DNA of 64,000 nt from contig NZ_JASZYG010000004.1 in assembly GCF_030317105.1 (NCBI RefSeq), forward strand, positions 186,001 through 250,000, given 5' to 3'. The notes below the pieces were generated by a model. It was not told where the DNA came from. It ran no database searches and saw only the letters and a program-made list of their open reading frames with translations. The stretch comes from Variovorax brevis. GTDB lineage: Bacteria > Pseudomonadota > Gammaproteobacteria > Burkholderiales > Burkholderiaceae_C. Of this stretch, positions 19,454 through 27,582 are shown one piece after another. A program made the translations under genes and the position numbers. Each line of letters starts with the position of its first letter. The stretch's first letter is position 1.

Positions 19454-20992
19454 TTAGTCCTGGTTCGGCGCCGACCCCACCTGAACCGCCTGCGACACCA
19501 GCGGCGCCGGCAAGGCCAGGGCCTTGGAGATCGACACCAGCCCCGTCGCGAGACGGCCGGTGCTTTCGGCGTAGTCACGTTGCGCCTGCAGCAGGTTGCG
19601 CTGCGCATCGAGTTGCACCAGGAAGTCCGTGAGGCCGCTTTCATAGCGCACGCGGGCCAGCAGCAAGGCATCGCGGCTGCTGCGCTCCCTGCGGGCGAGT
19701 TCCGCGTTGCGCTGGCTCTCTGCCGCATAGGCGTTCATGGCATCGTCGATTTCCTGCCAGGCCTTGAGCACAGTCTGCTGATACGCCACGGCCGCCTGTT
19801 GCTGCTGAAGCTTGCGCAGCGTCACCGTGGCACGGCGGCGGCCGCCGTCGAAGATCGGCAATTGCAGGCTCGGACCAATGGACCACTGCCGGCTGCCCCA
19901 TTCGGCGAACGCACTGTCCGTGACCGACAGGAAGCCGAAGTTGGCGCCGATGGTGATGCGCGGATACAGGTCGGCCACCGCCACGCCGATGTCGGCCGTC
20001 GCGGCGTGAAGTTGCGCTTCTGCGCTCTGGATGTCGGGGCGGCGCAGCGCCACTTCGGACGGAAGGCCCATCGAGAGATCCGGCAGGGCCGCCACCGGCG
20101 CGTCGGGCTGCGCCGCGAGTTCGGCGGCCAGCGCACCGGGTCGCTCGCCCGCGAGCAGCGTGATCGCGTTCGCGGCTTGCGCCTCCTGCATGAGCAATTG
20201 CGGCACCTTGGCGCGCACGTCTGCCAGCTGTGCATCCTGTCGCACCACGTCGAGGTCGGTGGTGAGCCCACCGTTGGCGCGTGCCTGCACCAGGTCGCGC
20301 GTTTCCTGGCCCGCCTCGATGTCCGAGCGTGCGATGCGGATCTGCCGCTGCAGCGAGCGCAGGTCGAAGTAGCGGCGCGCCAGTTCGGCCTGCACGCTCA
20401 GCTGCACTTGCGCGAGCATCGCCTGCGACGCCACGGCGTTCGCATCCGCGGCTTCCATCGCGCGGCCCACGCGGCCCCACAGGTCCACCTCCCACGATGC
20501 GTCGAAGCCGGCCTGGTAGAGGTCGTGCGGATCGGCGAGGATCTTGATGATCTGGTCACGATTGGCCGGGTTCAAGGCGCCCAGGATGCGGGTGATGTCG
20601 CCGTCCTCGCTCTCGCGTACGCGCGACACCGAGCCGCTGGCATTGACTTGCGGCAGGCGCTGCGAACGCACGATGCTGCCCTGCACACGGCTTTGTGCAA
20701 AGCGCAGCGCGGCGGCTTGCACATCGCTGTTGGCGGCCAGCGCGCGTTCTTCCAGCCGGATGAGCACCGGGTCGCCGAAGATGCTCCAGCCAAAGGGCGT
20801 TGCGCCGGGCTTCGCCAAGGCGCGCTGCGCGTCGACAAGCTCCGGCGAACCGCCATGCCATGCCGAGAAGTCGGCAGGCGCCTCGGGCACCGCAGGCTTG
20901 AAGTCGGGCCCGACGGCACAACCGGCGAGCGCCAAGATGGCCGCAACCTGCAGCGCAAGCCACACCGGAGTGAATTTCGAATGGAGTTTCAT
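19454..20992 (-). CDS. NodT/OprM-type outer-membrane efflux lipoprotein
   Basis: 512 residues. A lipobox signal peptide (ALAGC) is followed by VGPDFKPAVPEAP, the hallmark of the NodT family of RND/MFP outer-membrane factors. Two TolC-type OEP repeats follow, with RRPDIQSAEAQLHAATADIGVAVADLYPRI in the centre, QWSIGPSLQLPIFDGGRRRA, and long coiled-coil helices. It forms the trimeric outer-membrane channel of a tripartite exporter. It is the last gene of the five-gene unit 26191 to 19454 and starts 14 bp after the second permease, so it is the dedicated channel for this ABC exporter. The start is the ATG at 20992. Confidence 0.92.
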   Translation of the reverse strand: MKLHSKFTPVWLALQVAAILALAGCAVGPDFKPAVPEAPADFSAWHGGSPELVDAQRALAKPGATPFGWSIFGDPVLIRLEERALAANSDVQAAALRFAQSRVQGSIVRSQRLPQVNASGSVSRVRESEDGDITRILGALNPANRDQIIKILADPHDLYQAGFDASWEVDLWGRVGRAMEAADANAVASQAMLAQVQLSVQAELARRYFDLRSLQRQIRIARSDIEAGQETRDLVQARANGGLTTDLDVVRQDAQLADVRAKVPQLLMQEAQAANAITLLAGERPGALAAELAAQPDAPVAALPDLSMGLPSEVALRRPDIQSAEAQLHAATADIGVAVADLYPRITIGANFGFLSVTDSAFAEWGSRQWSIGPSLQLPIFDGGRRRATVTLRKLQQQQAAVAYQQTVLKAWQEIDDAMNAYAAESQRNAELARRERSSRDALLLARVRYESGLTDFLVQLDAQRNLLQAQRDYAESTGRLATGLVSISKALALPAPLVSQAVQVGSAPNQD

Positions 20993-21006
20993 GACAGCGT
21001 CCCCGT

Positions 21007-22137
21007 TCAGACGAGGCGATTGCGAAAGAGCCATGCCGCCAGCGGAAGCGTGATGGCCGCGATGACGACGAGCGGAATCAGGTTGGGCCACACCGTGGCC
21101 ATGCCGACGCCTTCCAGGTACACGCGCTGCACCAGGTCGATGGCAAAGCGCAGCGGGTTCGCCAGCGTGGCGAATTGCAGGGCCGCGGGCATGTTGCTCA
21201 CGGGCGTGGTCAGCCCCGACAACAGCATCATCGGCATGATGAGCACGAAGGTGTAGAGCATGGCCTGCTGCATGTTGGCCGACACCGCCGAAATCGACAG
21301 GCCAATGCCCACGCTCGCCACCGTGAAGAAGACCAGCCCCGCGTAGAGCGTGACGAGCGATCCGGCCATCGGCACGCGGAACCAAAGCGCCGTGACGAGC
21401 AGCACGAGCGTGGATTGCACCAGCCCGATCAACACCGGCGGAATGGCCTTGCCGATCATGATCTCGGTGGGCGAGAGCGGCGTGACCAGCAACTGGTCGA
21501 AGGTGCCCTGCTCCCGCTCGCGTGCCACGGACAGGGCCGTGAGCAGCAGCGTCTGGATCATGCTCAGCGCGGCGATCATGCCCGGCATGAAGTTCCATCG
21601 CGTGGTGAGGTTCGGGTTGTACCAGGCGCGCGATTCGACGGTGACGGGCGGGCGCCCGCCGCCGTGCCGCTCGCGCCACTCGTCGTTGAAGGCCGTCACC
21701 ACCTGCGACACATAGCCCAGCGCCGATCCCGCCGTGTTGGAGTTGCGCGCATCCACGATGACCTGGATCGACGCGTTCTGGCCGGCTTCCAACTGTTGCT
21801 CGAAGCGCGATCCGATGCCGATCACCACCAGCGCCCGGCCTGAATCGATGGGGTCGGCAATGTCGGCCTGCGTCCGCAGGCTGGCGGCCCGGTGAAAGAC
21901 GCCCGTGCCATCGAGCCTGGCCACGAGCGCCGTGGAAGCGGCGCTGTGGCTCTGGTCCAGCAATGCGTAGTCGATGCGGCTCAGGTCATAGGTGGCTGCG
22001 TAACCGAAGAGCAGGCTTTGCATGATCGCGGGCACGATCAGGATGACGCGCGAGGCCGGGTCTTTCAGGACGGCCAGCAACTCCTTGCGGCACAGGTTGA
22101 TGACGCGGTGAACGAAGGCGATGAAGCTCGATTCCAT
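21007..22137 (-). CDS. ABC-2 type exporter permease (YbhR-like)
   Basis: 376 residues. One N-terminal span (LKDPASRVILIVPAIMQSLLFGYAA), a large periplasmic domain of about 150 residues and five C-terminal spans follow the ABC-2 exporter pattern (PF12698). The block QTLLLTALSVAREREQGTFDQLLVTPLSPTEI is the conserved cytoplasmic coupling region. It pairs with the next upstream permease as a heterodimer driven by the double ATPase. The 12-bp spacing to the upstream permease gene suggests coupling. Related systems (YbhFSR, YhhJ) export drugs and other amphipathic compounds. Confidence 0.9.
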   Translation of the reverse strand: MESSFIAFVHRVINLCRKELLAVLKDPASRVILIVPAIMQSLLFGYAATYDLSRIDYALLDQSHSAASTALVARLDGTGVFHRAASLRTQADIADPIDSGRALVVIGIGSRFEQQLEAGQNASIQVIVDARNSNTAGSALGYVSQVVTAFNDEWRERHGGGRPPVTVESRAWYNPNLTTRWNFMPGMIAALSMIQTLLLTALSVAREREQGTFDQLLVTPLSPTEIMIGKAIPPVLIGLVQSTLVLLVTALWFRVPMAGSLVTLYAGLVFFTVASVGIGLSISAVSANMQQAMLYTFVLIMPMMLLSGLTTPVSNMPAALQFATLANPLRFAIDLVQRVYLEGVGMATVWPNLIPLVVIAAITLPLAAWLFRNRLV

Positions 22138-22149
22138 GGCAGCGTCTCC

Positions 22150-23361
22150 TCAGTCCAGACGCTTGCGCGTGACGAAGCGCGCAAGCGACAACAGCGCCAC
22201 CGCATACACCGCCAGGATCGCGCAGTTGCGGATCACCAGCGGCCAGATGTCTCCCGCCAGGAAGAGCGTACGGATCAACTCCATGAAGTAGGTGGCCGGC
22301 AACGCCTGCCCGACGATGCGCACGACCGTCGGCACATTGCGCAGGTCGAACAGGAAGCCCGACAACATGAGCGACGGCAGGAAGGTCGCGACCAGCGCGA
22401 TCTGGCTCGCCAGGAACTGGTTGCGCGTGACGGACGAAATCACCAGGCCCACGCCCACCGCGACGATGAGGTAGAGCATGGAGGCAAACACCACCATCAC
22501 CAGCGACCCGACCATCGGCACCGCGAACAGGAAGTGCGAGGCCAGCAGGCACAGCCCCAGCCCGGCCATGCCGATGCCGAAGTAGGGAATGATCTTGGCG
22601 ACCAGGATCTCCACCGGCCGCACCGGCGTGACGAACAGCGCCTCCAGCGTGCCGCGTTCCCATTCGCGCGCCATGACCAGCGCCGTGAGAAAGGCGCCCA
22701 CCAGCGTCATGATGAGCACGATGAGCCCCGGCACCAGATACCAGGTGCTGGTGTTGGCGCTGTTGAACCACATGCGCTCGTCGATGGTCACCGCGCCGAT
22801 GCCCGAGGCGGCGGGCGCGCCCCGTGCCGTGCCCGCCATGTCCACCTGTCGCGCCGCGTTCTGTGCGAGCGCGGCGCCGGCATAGCGCAGGATGATGGAG
22901 GCCTTGGCCGCATCGGCACCATTCACGATCACCTGGATGCGGGCATTCGACGCGGCGAGCCGGCTCGAGAAATCGCCGGGCACGCGCACGATGCCGTCGA
23001 TCTTGTGTTCGCGCAGCAAGGCTTCGGCCTCTTTCATGGAGGCCAGCATCACGGGGGAAATGTAGGGCGTGAGTTGCAGGCCCGACACCGCTTGCATGGC
23101 GGTCGGCGAACTGTCTTCCATCACCACGGCCATCGGCGCGTTCTTGACGTCCAGCGAGAGCCCGTAGCCGAAGATGAGGATCAGGATGATCGGCAGCAGG
23201 ATGCCGATGGCGAGGCTGCTCGGGTCGCGCAACAATTGCCGCGTTTCCTTGCGCGTGAGCGCGACCAGGCGCGAGCCGCCTTGCCAGCGTGGCGGGGCGG
23301 CCTTGACGACACCCGTTTCGACGGCTTCGCGCCTTGGGGCTGCTTCCTCGAGCGTCGTCAT
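22150..23361 (-). CDS. ABC-2 type exporter permease (YbhS-like)
   Basis: 403 residues with the same architecture as its downstream partner: N-terminal span (DPSSLAIGILLPIILILIFGYGLSL), periplasmic domain and five C-terminal spans, with the conserved EWERGTLEALFVTPVRPVEILVAKI coupling motif. About 30 extra residues precede the first span. Its ATG overlaps the stop of the ATPase gene as ATGA, implying equimolar synthesis. The sequence differs enough from the downstream permease to make a heterodimer more likely than redundancy. Confidence 0.9.
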   Translation of the reverse strand: MTTLEEAAPRREAVETGVVKAAPPRWQGGSRLVALTRKETRQLLRDPSSLAIGILLPIILILIFGYGLSLDVKNAPMAVVMEDSSPTAMQAVSGLQLTPYISPVMLASMKEAEALLREHKIDGIVRVPGDFSSRLAASNARIQVIVNGADAAKASIILRYAGAALAQNAARQVDMAGTARGAPAASGIGAVTIDERMWFNSANTSTWYLVPGLIVLIMTLVGAFLTALVMAREWERGTLEALFVTPVRPVEILVAKIIPYFGIGMAGLGLCLLASHFLFAVPMVGSLVMVVFASMLYLIVAVGVGLVISSVTRNQFLASQIALVATFLPSLMLSGFLFDLRNVPTVVRIVGQALPATYFMELIRTLFLAGDIWPLVIRNCAILAVYAVALLSLARFVTRKRLD

Positions 23362-25139
23362 GCGGTGGCCCTTTCGGCGGAACGCTCGCGCGCCTGCATC
23401 ACGATGCCGATGAAGGCATCTTCCATGTTCAGGCGTTGGCCCGGCGTGCTGGCGGCATGCGCGCGCACTTCCTGCGGCGTGCCGATGGCCAGCAGCTTGC
23501 CGGCATCCTGGATCACGATGCGGTCGCAGTACTCGGCCTCTTCCATGAAATGCGTGGTGATGACGATCGTGACGCCGCCTGCCGCCAGTGCGGTGATGCG
23601 CCGCCAGAACTCGCGGCGCGCCAGCGCATCGGTGCCGCTGGTGGGCTCGTCAAGGAACAGGATCTCCGGCTCATGCAGCAAGCCGGTGGCCATGGCCAGG
23701 CGCTGCTTGAAGCCGCCCGGCAACTGGCCGCTGGCAGCGTCTTGCTGCCCGCCGAGTTCGAACTCGCGCACCACGGCCTCGGTGCGTTGGCGCAGGCGCT
23801 CACCGCGCAGGCCATAGGCGCCGCCGAAGAAGGACAGGTTCTCGGCCACCGTGAGGTTGCCGTAGAGCGCGAATTTCTGCGACACGTAGCCGATCTTCGC
23901 GCGTGCCTGCGCCCGTGCGTGGCGCAGGTTGACGCCTGCCACCTGCAGGAAGCCACTGCTCGCGGGCAGCAGGCCGCACAGCATGCGAAAGGTGGTGGTC
24001 TTGCCCGCGCCGTTGGGCCCCAGCAGCCCGAAGATCTCCCCGCGCCGCACATCGAAACTGGTGCTGGCGACGGCGACAAATTCGTCGAACCGACGAACGA
24101 GGTCCTTCACTTCGATGACGACCTCGTTGCTCGTTGCCGGGGCCGCCGTGTTCACCGCGTCGGGCGCTGCCTTGGCCGCCGCAGTGTCCGCTTGCTGTGA
24201 GCGCAGCAGCACCATGAACCCGTCTTCCAGCCGCGCAGGAACCGCTTCGACGGGCGCGCCGTCGAGCAGGGAAGCGATTCGCTGCAGGTCCGCTTGCGGG
24301 CGTTGGATGAAGCGCACCTCGCCGCCCTGCGGAACCGCATCGATGACCAGCGCCGGGTTGTCCAGCAAGCGCGCCTGCAGGGTGCGCGCGTGCGTGCCCT
24401 GCGTCGGCTTCGCAACAAAGCACAGGTCCCGCGCGTGGTCGCGAATCTCCCCCGGCGCGCCGGCGGCGATCAGTTTCGCCTCGCGCATCACGAAGACTTG
24501 CGCACAGCGTTCCGCCTCATCCAGGTAGGCCGTGCTGACGATGACGCTGAGCCGCTCGTCTTCGACCAATTGCTGCACGATCTCCCAGAGCTCGCGGCGC
24601 GACAGCGGATCGACGCCCACGGTGGGTTCGTCCAGCAGCAGCAACTGGGGCGAGCGCACCAGCGTGCAGGCGAGGCCGAGCTTCTGCTTCATGCCGCCCG
24701 AGAGCTTGCCGGCGAGCCGTTGCGTGAAGCGGCCCAGGTCGGTCATCTCCAGCAGGCGTGCGTAGCGCTGTCTGCGCTCGTCGTGCGACACGCCGTGCAG
24801 GTCGGAATAGAGGTCCAGGTTTTCCTGAACGCTCAGGTCTTCGTACAGGCCGAAGCGCTGGGGCATGTAGCTGATGCGGTCCTGCACGGCCTGCGGGTGC
24901 AAGGCGACGTCGATGCCCAGCACTTGCAGCGATCCGGCGTCCGCGCGCAGCAGGCCGGCGGCCAGCCGCAGCAGGGTCGTCTTGCCCGAGCCGTCCGGCC
25001 CCACGAAGGCCGTCAGCGCTCCGGCAGGCACCGTGAGCGACACGTCTTCGAGCGCGCGGTTGGGCGTGGCGCGCCCCTTGATCGCAAAGGACTTGTGCAG
25101 GCCCTGCGCGACGAGTGCCGGCCTTTCGGCCAAGGTCAT
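23358..25139 (-). CDS. ABC exporter ATPase with two nucleotide-binding domains (YbhF-like)
   Basis: 593 residues carrying two ATPase domains. Domain 1 (about 10-235) has Walker A GPDGSGKTTLLR, signature LSGGMKQKLGLA and Walker B LLLLDEPTVGVD. Domain 2 (about 335-570) has Walker A GPNGAGKTTTFR, a divergent signature LPGGFKQRLAMA and Walker B ILFLDEPTSGTD. A linker of about 60 residues rich in Ala/Thr joins them. The start at 25139 overlaps the adaptor stop as ATGA, and its own stop overlaps the next permease the same way. It powers export by the two permeases. This matches E. coli YbhF in domain layout. Confidence 0.93.
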   Translation of the reverse strand: MTLAERPALVAQGLHKSFAIKGRATPNRALEDVSLTVPAGALTAFVGPDGSGKTTLLRLAAGLLRADAGSLQVLGIDVALHPQAVQDRISYMPQRFGLYEDLSVQENLDLYSDLHGVSHDERRQRYARLLEMTDLGRFTQRLAGKLSGGMKQKLGLACTLVRSPQLLLLDEPTVGVDPLSRRELWEIVQQLVEDERLSVIVSTAYLDEAERCAQVFVMREAKLIAAGAPGEIRDHARDLCFVAKPTQGTHARTLQARLLDNPALVIDAVPQGGEVRFIQRPQADLQRIASLLDGAPVEAVPARLEDGFMVLLRSQQADTAAAKAAPDAVNTAAPATSNEVVIEVKDLVRRFDEFVAVASTSFDVRRGEIFGLLGPNGAGKTTTFRMLCGLLPASSGFLQVAGVNLRHARAQARAKIGYVSQKFALYGNLTVAENLSFFGGAYGLRGERLRQRTEAVVREFELGGQQDAASGQLPGGFKQRLAMATGLLHEPEILFLDEPTSGTDALARREFWRRITALAAGGVTIVITTHFMEEAEYCDRIVIQDAGKLLAIGTPQEVRAHAASTPGQRLNMEDAFIGIVMQARERSAERATA

Positions 25140-26191
25140 GGCTTGGCTCCTGCGCTCGCGGTGGATGTGCTGGTGCGCGCATCGAGGGGAATGCGCACCG
25201 TCGCCGGCATGCCCAGGCGGAGCCGGTCTTGTGTGTCCTGCGCCAGCACGCGCACTTCGTAGACCAGGCTGCTGCGCAGCTCTTCGGTCTGCACCGTCTT
25301 GGGCGTGAACTCCGCCACCGAGGAGATGAAACCGATCTTGCCGTCGATGGGCTCGCCCGGATGACTGTCGGTGCTCAGCGTGGCCGCCATGCCGGGGCGA
25401 ATGCGGCCCAGGTCGGTCTCGGCCACATAGGCACGCACCCACTTGGGATCGGTGATGGCCAGCGTGAACACTGGCCGCTGCGGCGATGCCATGTCGCCGG
25501 GCTCCAGCAGTCGCGCGCGGACCACGGCGTCGATCGGCGCCTTGAGGTGTGCCTGTGCCAACTGATGCTCGAGCAGGGCCAAGGCGGAAACGGACACGTC
25601 CAGCTGCGCCTGTGCCTGTGCGATGTCCTCCTTGCGCGGACCGCTCACGACCAGTTCCTGCGCCTTGCGTGCGCTTGCCAGTTGGGCCTGCGCCACCTTG
25701 CGGCGCGCCAGTGCGTTGTCGAGGTCTTGCTGGCTGACCGCGCGGCCCGCCGTGGTCTGGCGGATGGACTGCAGGCGATCGAGTTGCTGCTGCGCCAGCG
25801 CGGCGTCGGCGGCGGCTGCGTCGCTCTGGGCACGCGCCTGTGCAACCTCCTCGGAGCGGCTGCCGGCCTTCAGGCGTTGCAAGGCCTGCTGCTGCACCCG
25901 AATCTGCGCCTGCTGCTGCGCCAGCCGCAGGCGCAGGCTGCGCGTGTCGAGTTCGCCCAGGATCTGCCCCGCCTTGACGTGATCGCCTTCCTGCACGTCG
26001 AGTTTTTCAATGCGCTCGCTCTCGTTGAAGGCGAGCGACACCTGGCGCAGGTCGACGTTGCCATGGAGCACCAGCGTGTTGCTTTCCGCCGGCTTGCGAT
26101 CGAAGTACCAGAAGGCGAAGGCTGCGGCGGCCAGCAGGAGCACGGCGCCGGCGATGAGGGGTTTCTTGGTGGTCATCGAAATGGACTCCAC
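25136..26191 (-). CDS. HlyD/MFP-family periplasmic adaptor (YbhG-like)
   Basis: 351 residues. An N-terminal membrane anchor (GAVLLLAAAAFAFWYF) is followed by a biotinyl-lipoyl-like half domain (NTLVLHGNVDLRQVSLAF, EGDHVKAGQILGELD), a long coiled-coil hairpin rich in Gln/Arg/Ala, and the beta-barrel segment APIDAVVRARLLEPGDMASPQRPVFTL. It bridges the inner-membrane ABC exporter and the NodT-type channel. It is the first gene of the operon; the 262 bp upstream (26192-26453) hold no gene and presumably the promoter, though I found no clear box there. Confidence 0.92.
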   Translation of the reverse strand: MESISMTTKKPLIAGAVLLLAAAAFAFWYFDRKPAESNTLVLHGNVDLRQVSLAFNESERIEKLDVQEGDHVKAGQILGELDTRSLRLRLAQQQAQIRVQQQALQRLKAGSRSEEVAQARAQSDAAAADAALAQQQLDRLQSIRQTTAGRAVSQQDLDNALARRKVAQAQLASARKAQELVVSGPRKEDIAQAQAQLDVSVSALALLEHQLAQAHLKAPIDAVVRARLLEPGDMASPQRPVFTLAITDPKWVRAYVAETDLGRIRPGMAATLSTDSHPGEPIDGKIGFISSVAEFTPKTVQTEELRSSLVYEVRVLAQDTQDRLRLGMPATVRIPLDARTSTSTASAGAKP

Positions 26192-26453
26192 GGCCCGATG
26201 TAGGTGTGCAGGGATGTGATGGCCCGAATGATGGCCATTTCAGCGCCTTGTGAACAGGCCACCGGCCGCATCCCGGGACGCCGGGGCAACGATTGGGATG
26301 CCAGAGCCAACGACGCGCACCTGGGCGGTCACGCGGCCCGTGCCAGGGAACTCATGCGCGAGGCCAACGACGAAACCGGGATGGCTGGCACTGCGGCTGG
26401 TATTGAGGTGACAGAAACGCGGCCATCGCGCGCATCGCCCGGGTGCGGCCCAA

Positions 26454-27437
26454 CTATTGAATGACCTTGTCCGCCCGGCTCAGCAACGAGCGCGGAATGG
26501 TGAAGCCGATCCGGTTGGCGGTGTTGAGGTTGATGACCAACTCGAACTTGGTCGGCTGCTCGATGGGCAAGTCAGCCGGCTTGGCGCCCTTGAGGATGCG
26601 ATCGACGTAGCGGGCGCCGTCCTTGCCTTCGTTGCCATAGCCGGGGCCGTAGGCCATCATGCAGCCGTTTTCGGCATAGTCGCCGCGTGCGCAGATGGAA
26701 GGCAGGCGGCTCTCGATCGCCAGTTCCGCGATCTTTTTCTGGTTCGAGTTGGCCACCGGATTGAGCGTGACCCACACGGCCGTGGCGCGCGCCTTGACCG
26801 CGTCCCTGAAGGCCTGCGCATAGCCCTCCGCGCTGCTCGCCTCCATTGAATAAAGCTCCAGCCCCAGGGTGGCCGCCGGCTTCTGGCTCGCCTCCCACTG
26901 CGGAATCGAGCCCGGCGCCTTCGGGTCCCACAGCACCGCGACACGGGTAATGCGCGGGTTGCTCTGCTTCAGGATCTCCAGCCGCTTGCCCGTGAGAACG
27001 GCCGCCACATTGGTGATGCCCGTCGCGTTGCCGCCGGGCCGTGCCAGGCTCTCCGCCAGGCCGGTGCTGATGGGATCGGTCACGCCCATGAACACGATGG
27101 GGACGGTCGATGTCGCCTTGCGGGCGGCCTGCGCGGCATTGGTGGTGACGGTCACCAGCACGTCAATGTCCAGTTGCACCAGTTCGCTCGCCAGTTGCGG
27201 CAGCCGGGTCAAATCGCCGCTCTCGTGGCGATAGTCGATCTGGATGTTCTGCCCTTCGATATAGCCAAGCTCGCGAAGGCCCTGCCGGAAAGCGTTGAAG
27301 CGAGGCGCGTCCGCGCTGGCCGACACCGCCGCAAGGTATCCCAGCCGCGGGACTTTCTTCGGCTGGGACTGCGCCTGCAGGCTGGCGCCCAGCAGCAGCA
27401 AGGCGCCGGGAATGAGCCACCAGAATCTGCTGCGCAT
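26454..27437 (-). CDS. ABC transporter substrate-binding protein (TrpX-like, PF04392), orphan
   Basis: 327 residues with a Sec signal peptide (WWLIPGALLLLGASLQAQSQ). The mature part has the ABC_sub_bind/PF04392 pattern: RLGYLAAVSAS, RQGLRELGYIEGQNIQIDYRH, NAAQAARKATSTVPIVFMGVTDPI and FELVINLNTANRIGFTIPRSLL at the C-terminus. Members bind tryptophan or other small organic ligands in the periplasm. No permease or ATPase gene of this importer type is adjacent. It is instead divergent from a membrane sensor kinase whose start lies 145 bp away, so it may deliver a ligand to the sensor. That link is inference from position. Confidence 0.85.
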   Translation of the reverse strand: MRSRFWWLIPGALLLLGASLQAQSQPKKVPRLGYLAAVSASADAPRFNAFRQGLRELGYIEGQNIQIDYRHESGDLTRLPQLASELVQLDIDVLVTVTTNAAQAARKATSTVPIVFMGVTDPISTGLAESLARPGGNATGITNVAAVLTGKRLEILKQSNPRITRVAVLWDPKAPGSIPQWEASQKPAATLGLELYSMEASSAEGYAQAFRDAVKARATAVWVTLNPVANSNQKKIAELAIESRLPSICARGDYAENGCMMAYGPGYGNEGKDGARYVDRILKGAKPADLPIEQPTKFELVINLNTANRIGFTIPRSLLSRADKVIQ

Positions 27438-27582
27438 CAGCGTTCTCCTCGTTGTCGGCAGGGCACGCCCGATTCTGCGCCGCTTCCTGCCGCTTCAGCG
27501 CCCTTCTCCCCTCTTCCGGGGGGATCCCGGCATCGGCCAATCGTGGGACCACGCAAGCGGTATTCCCTTCCCGGGGCGGGCG

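Noticed and set aside
18791..21256. A long plus-strand open frame across the lipoprotein and NodT-type genes
   Set aside because: It is antisense to two genes with clear lipoboxes and family motifs, and is Arg/His-rich without domains.
26204..26464. An 86-codon open frame between the HlyD and binding-protein genes
   Set aside because: No ribosome-binding site, no similarity to a family, and it overlaps the end of the binding-protein gene.
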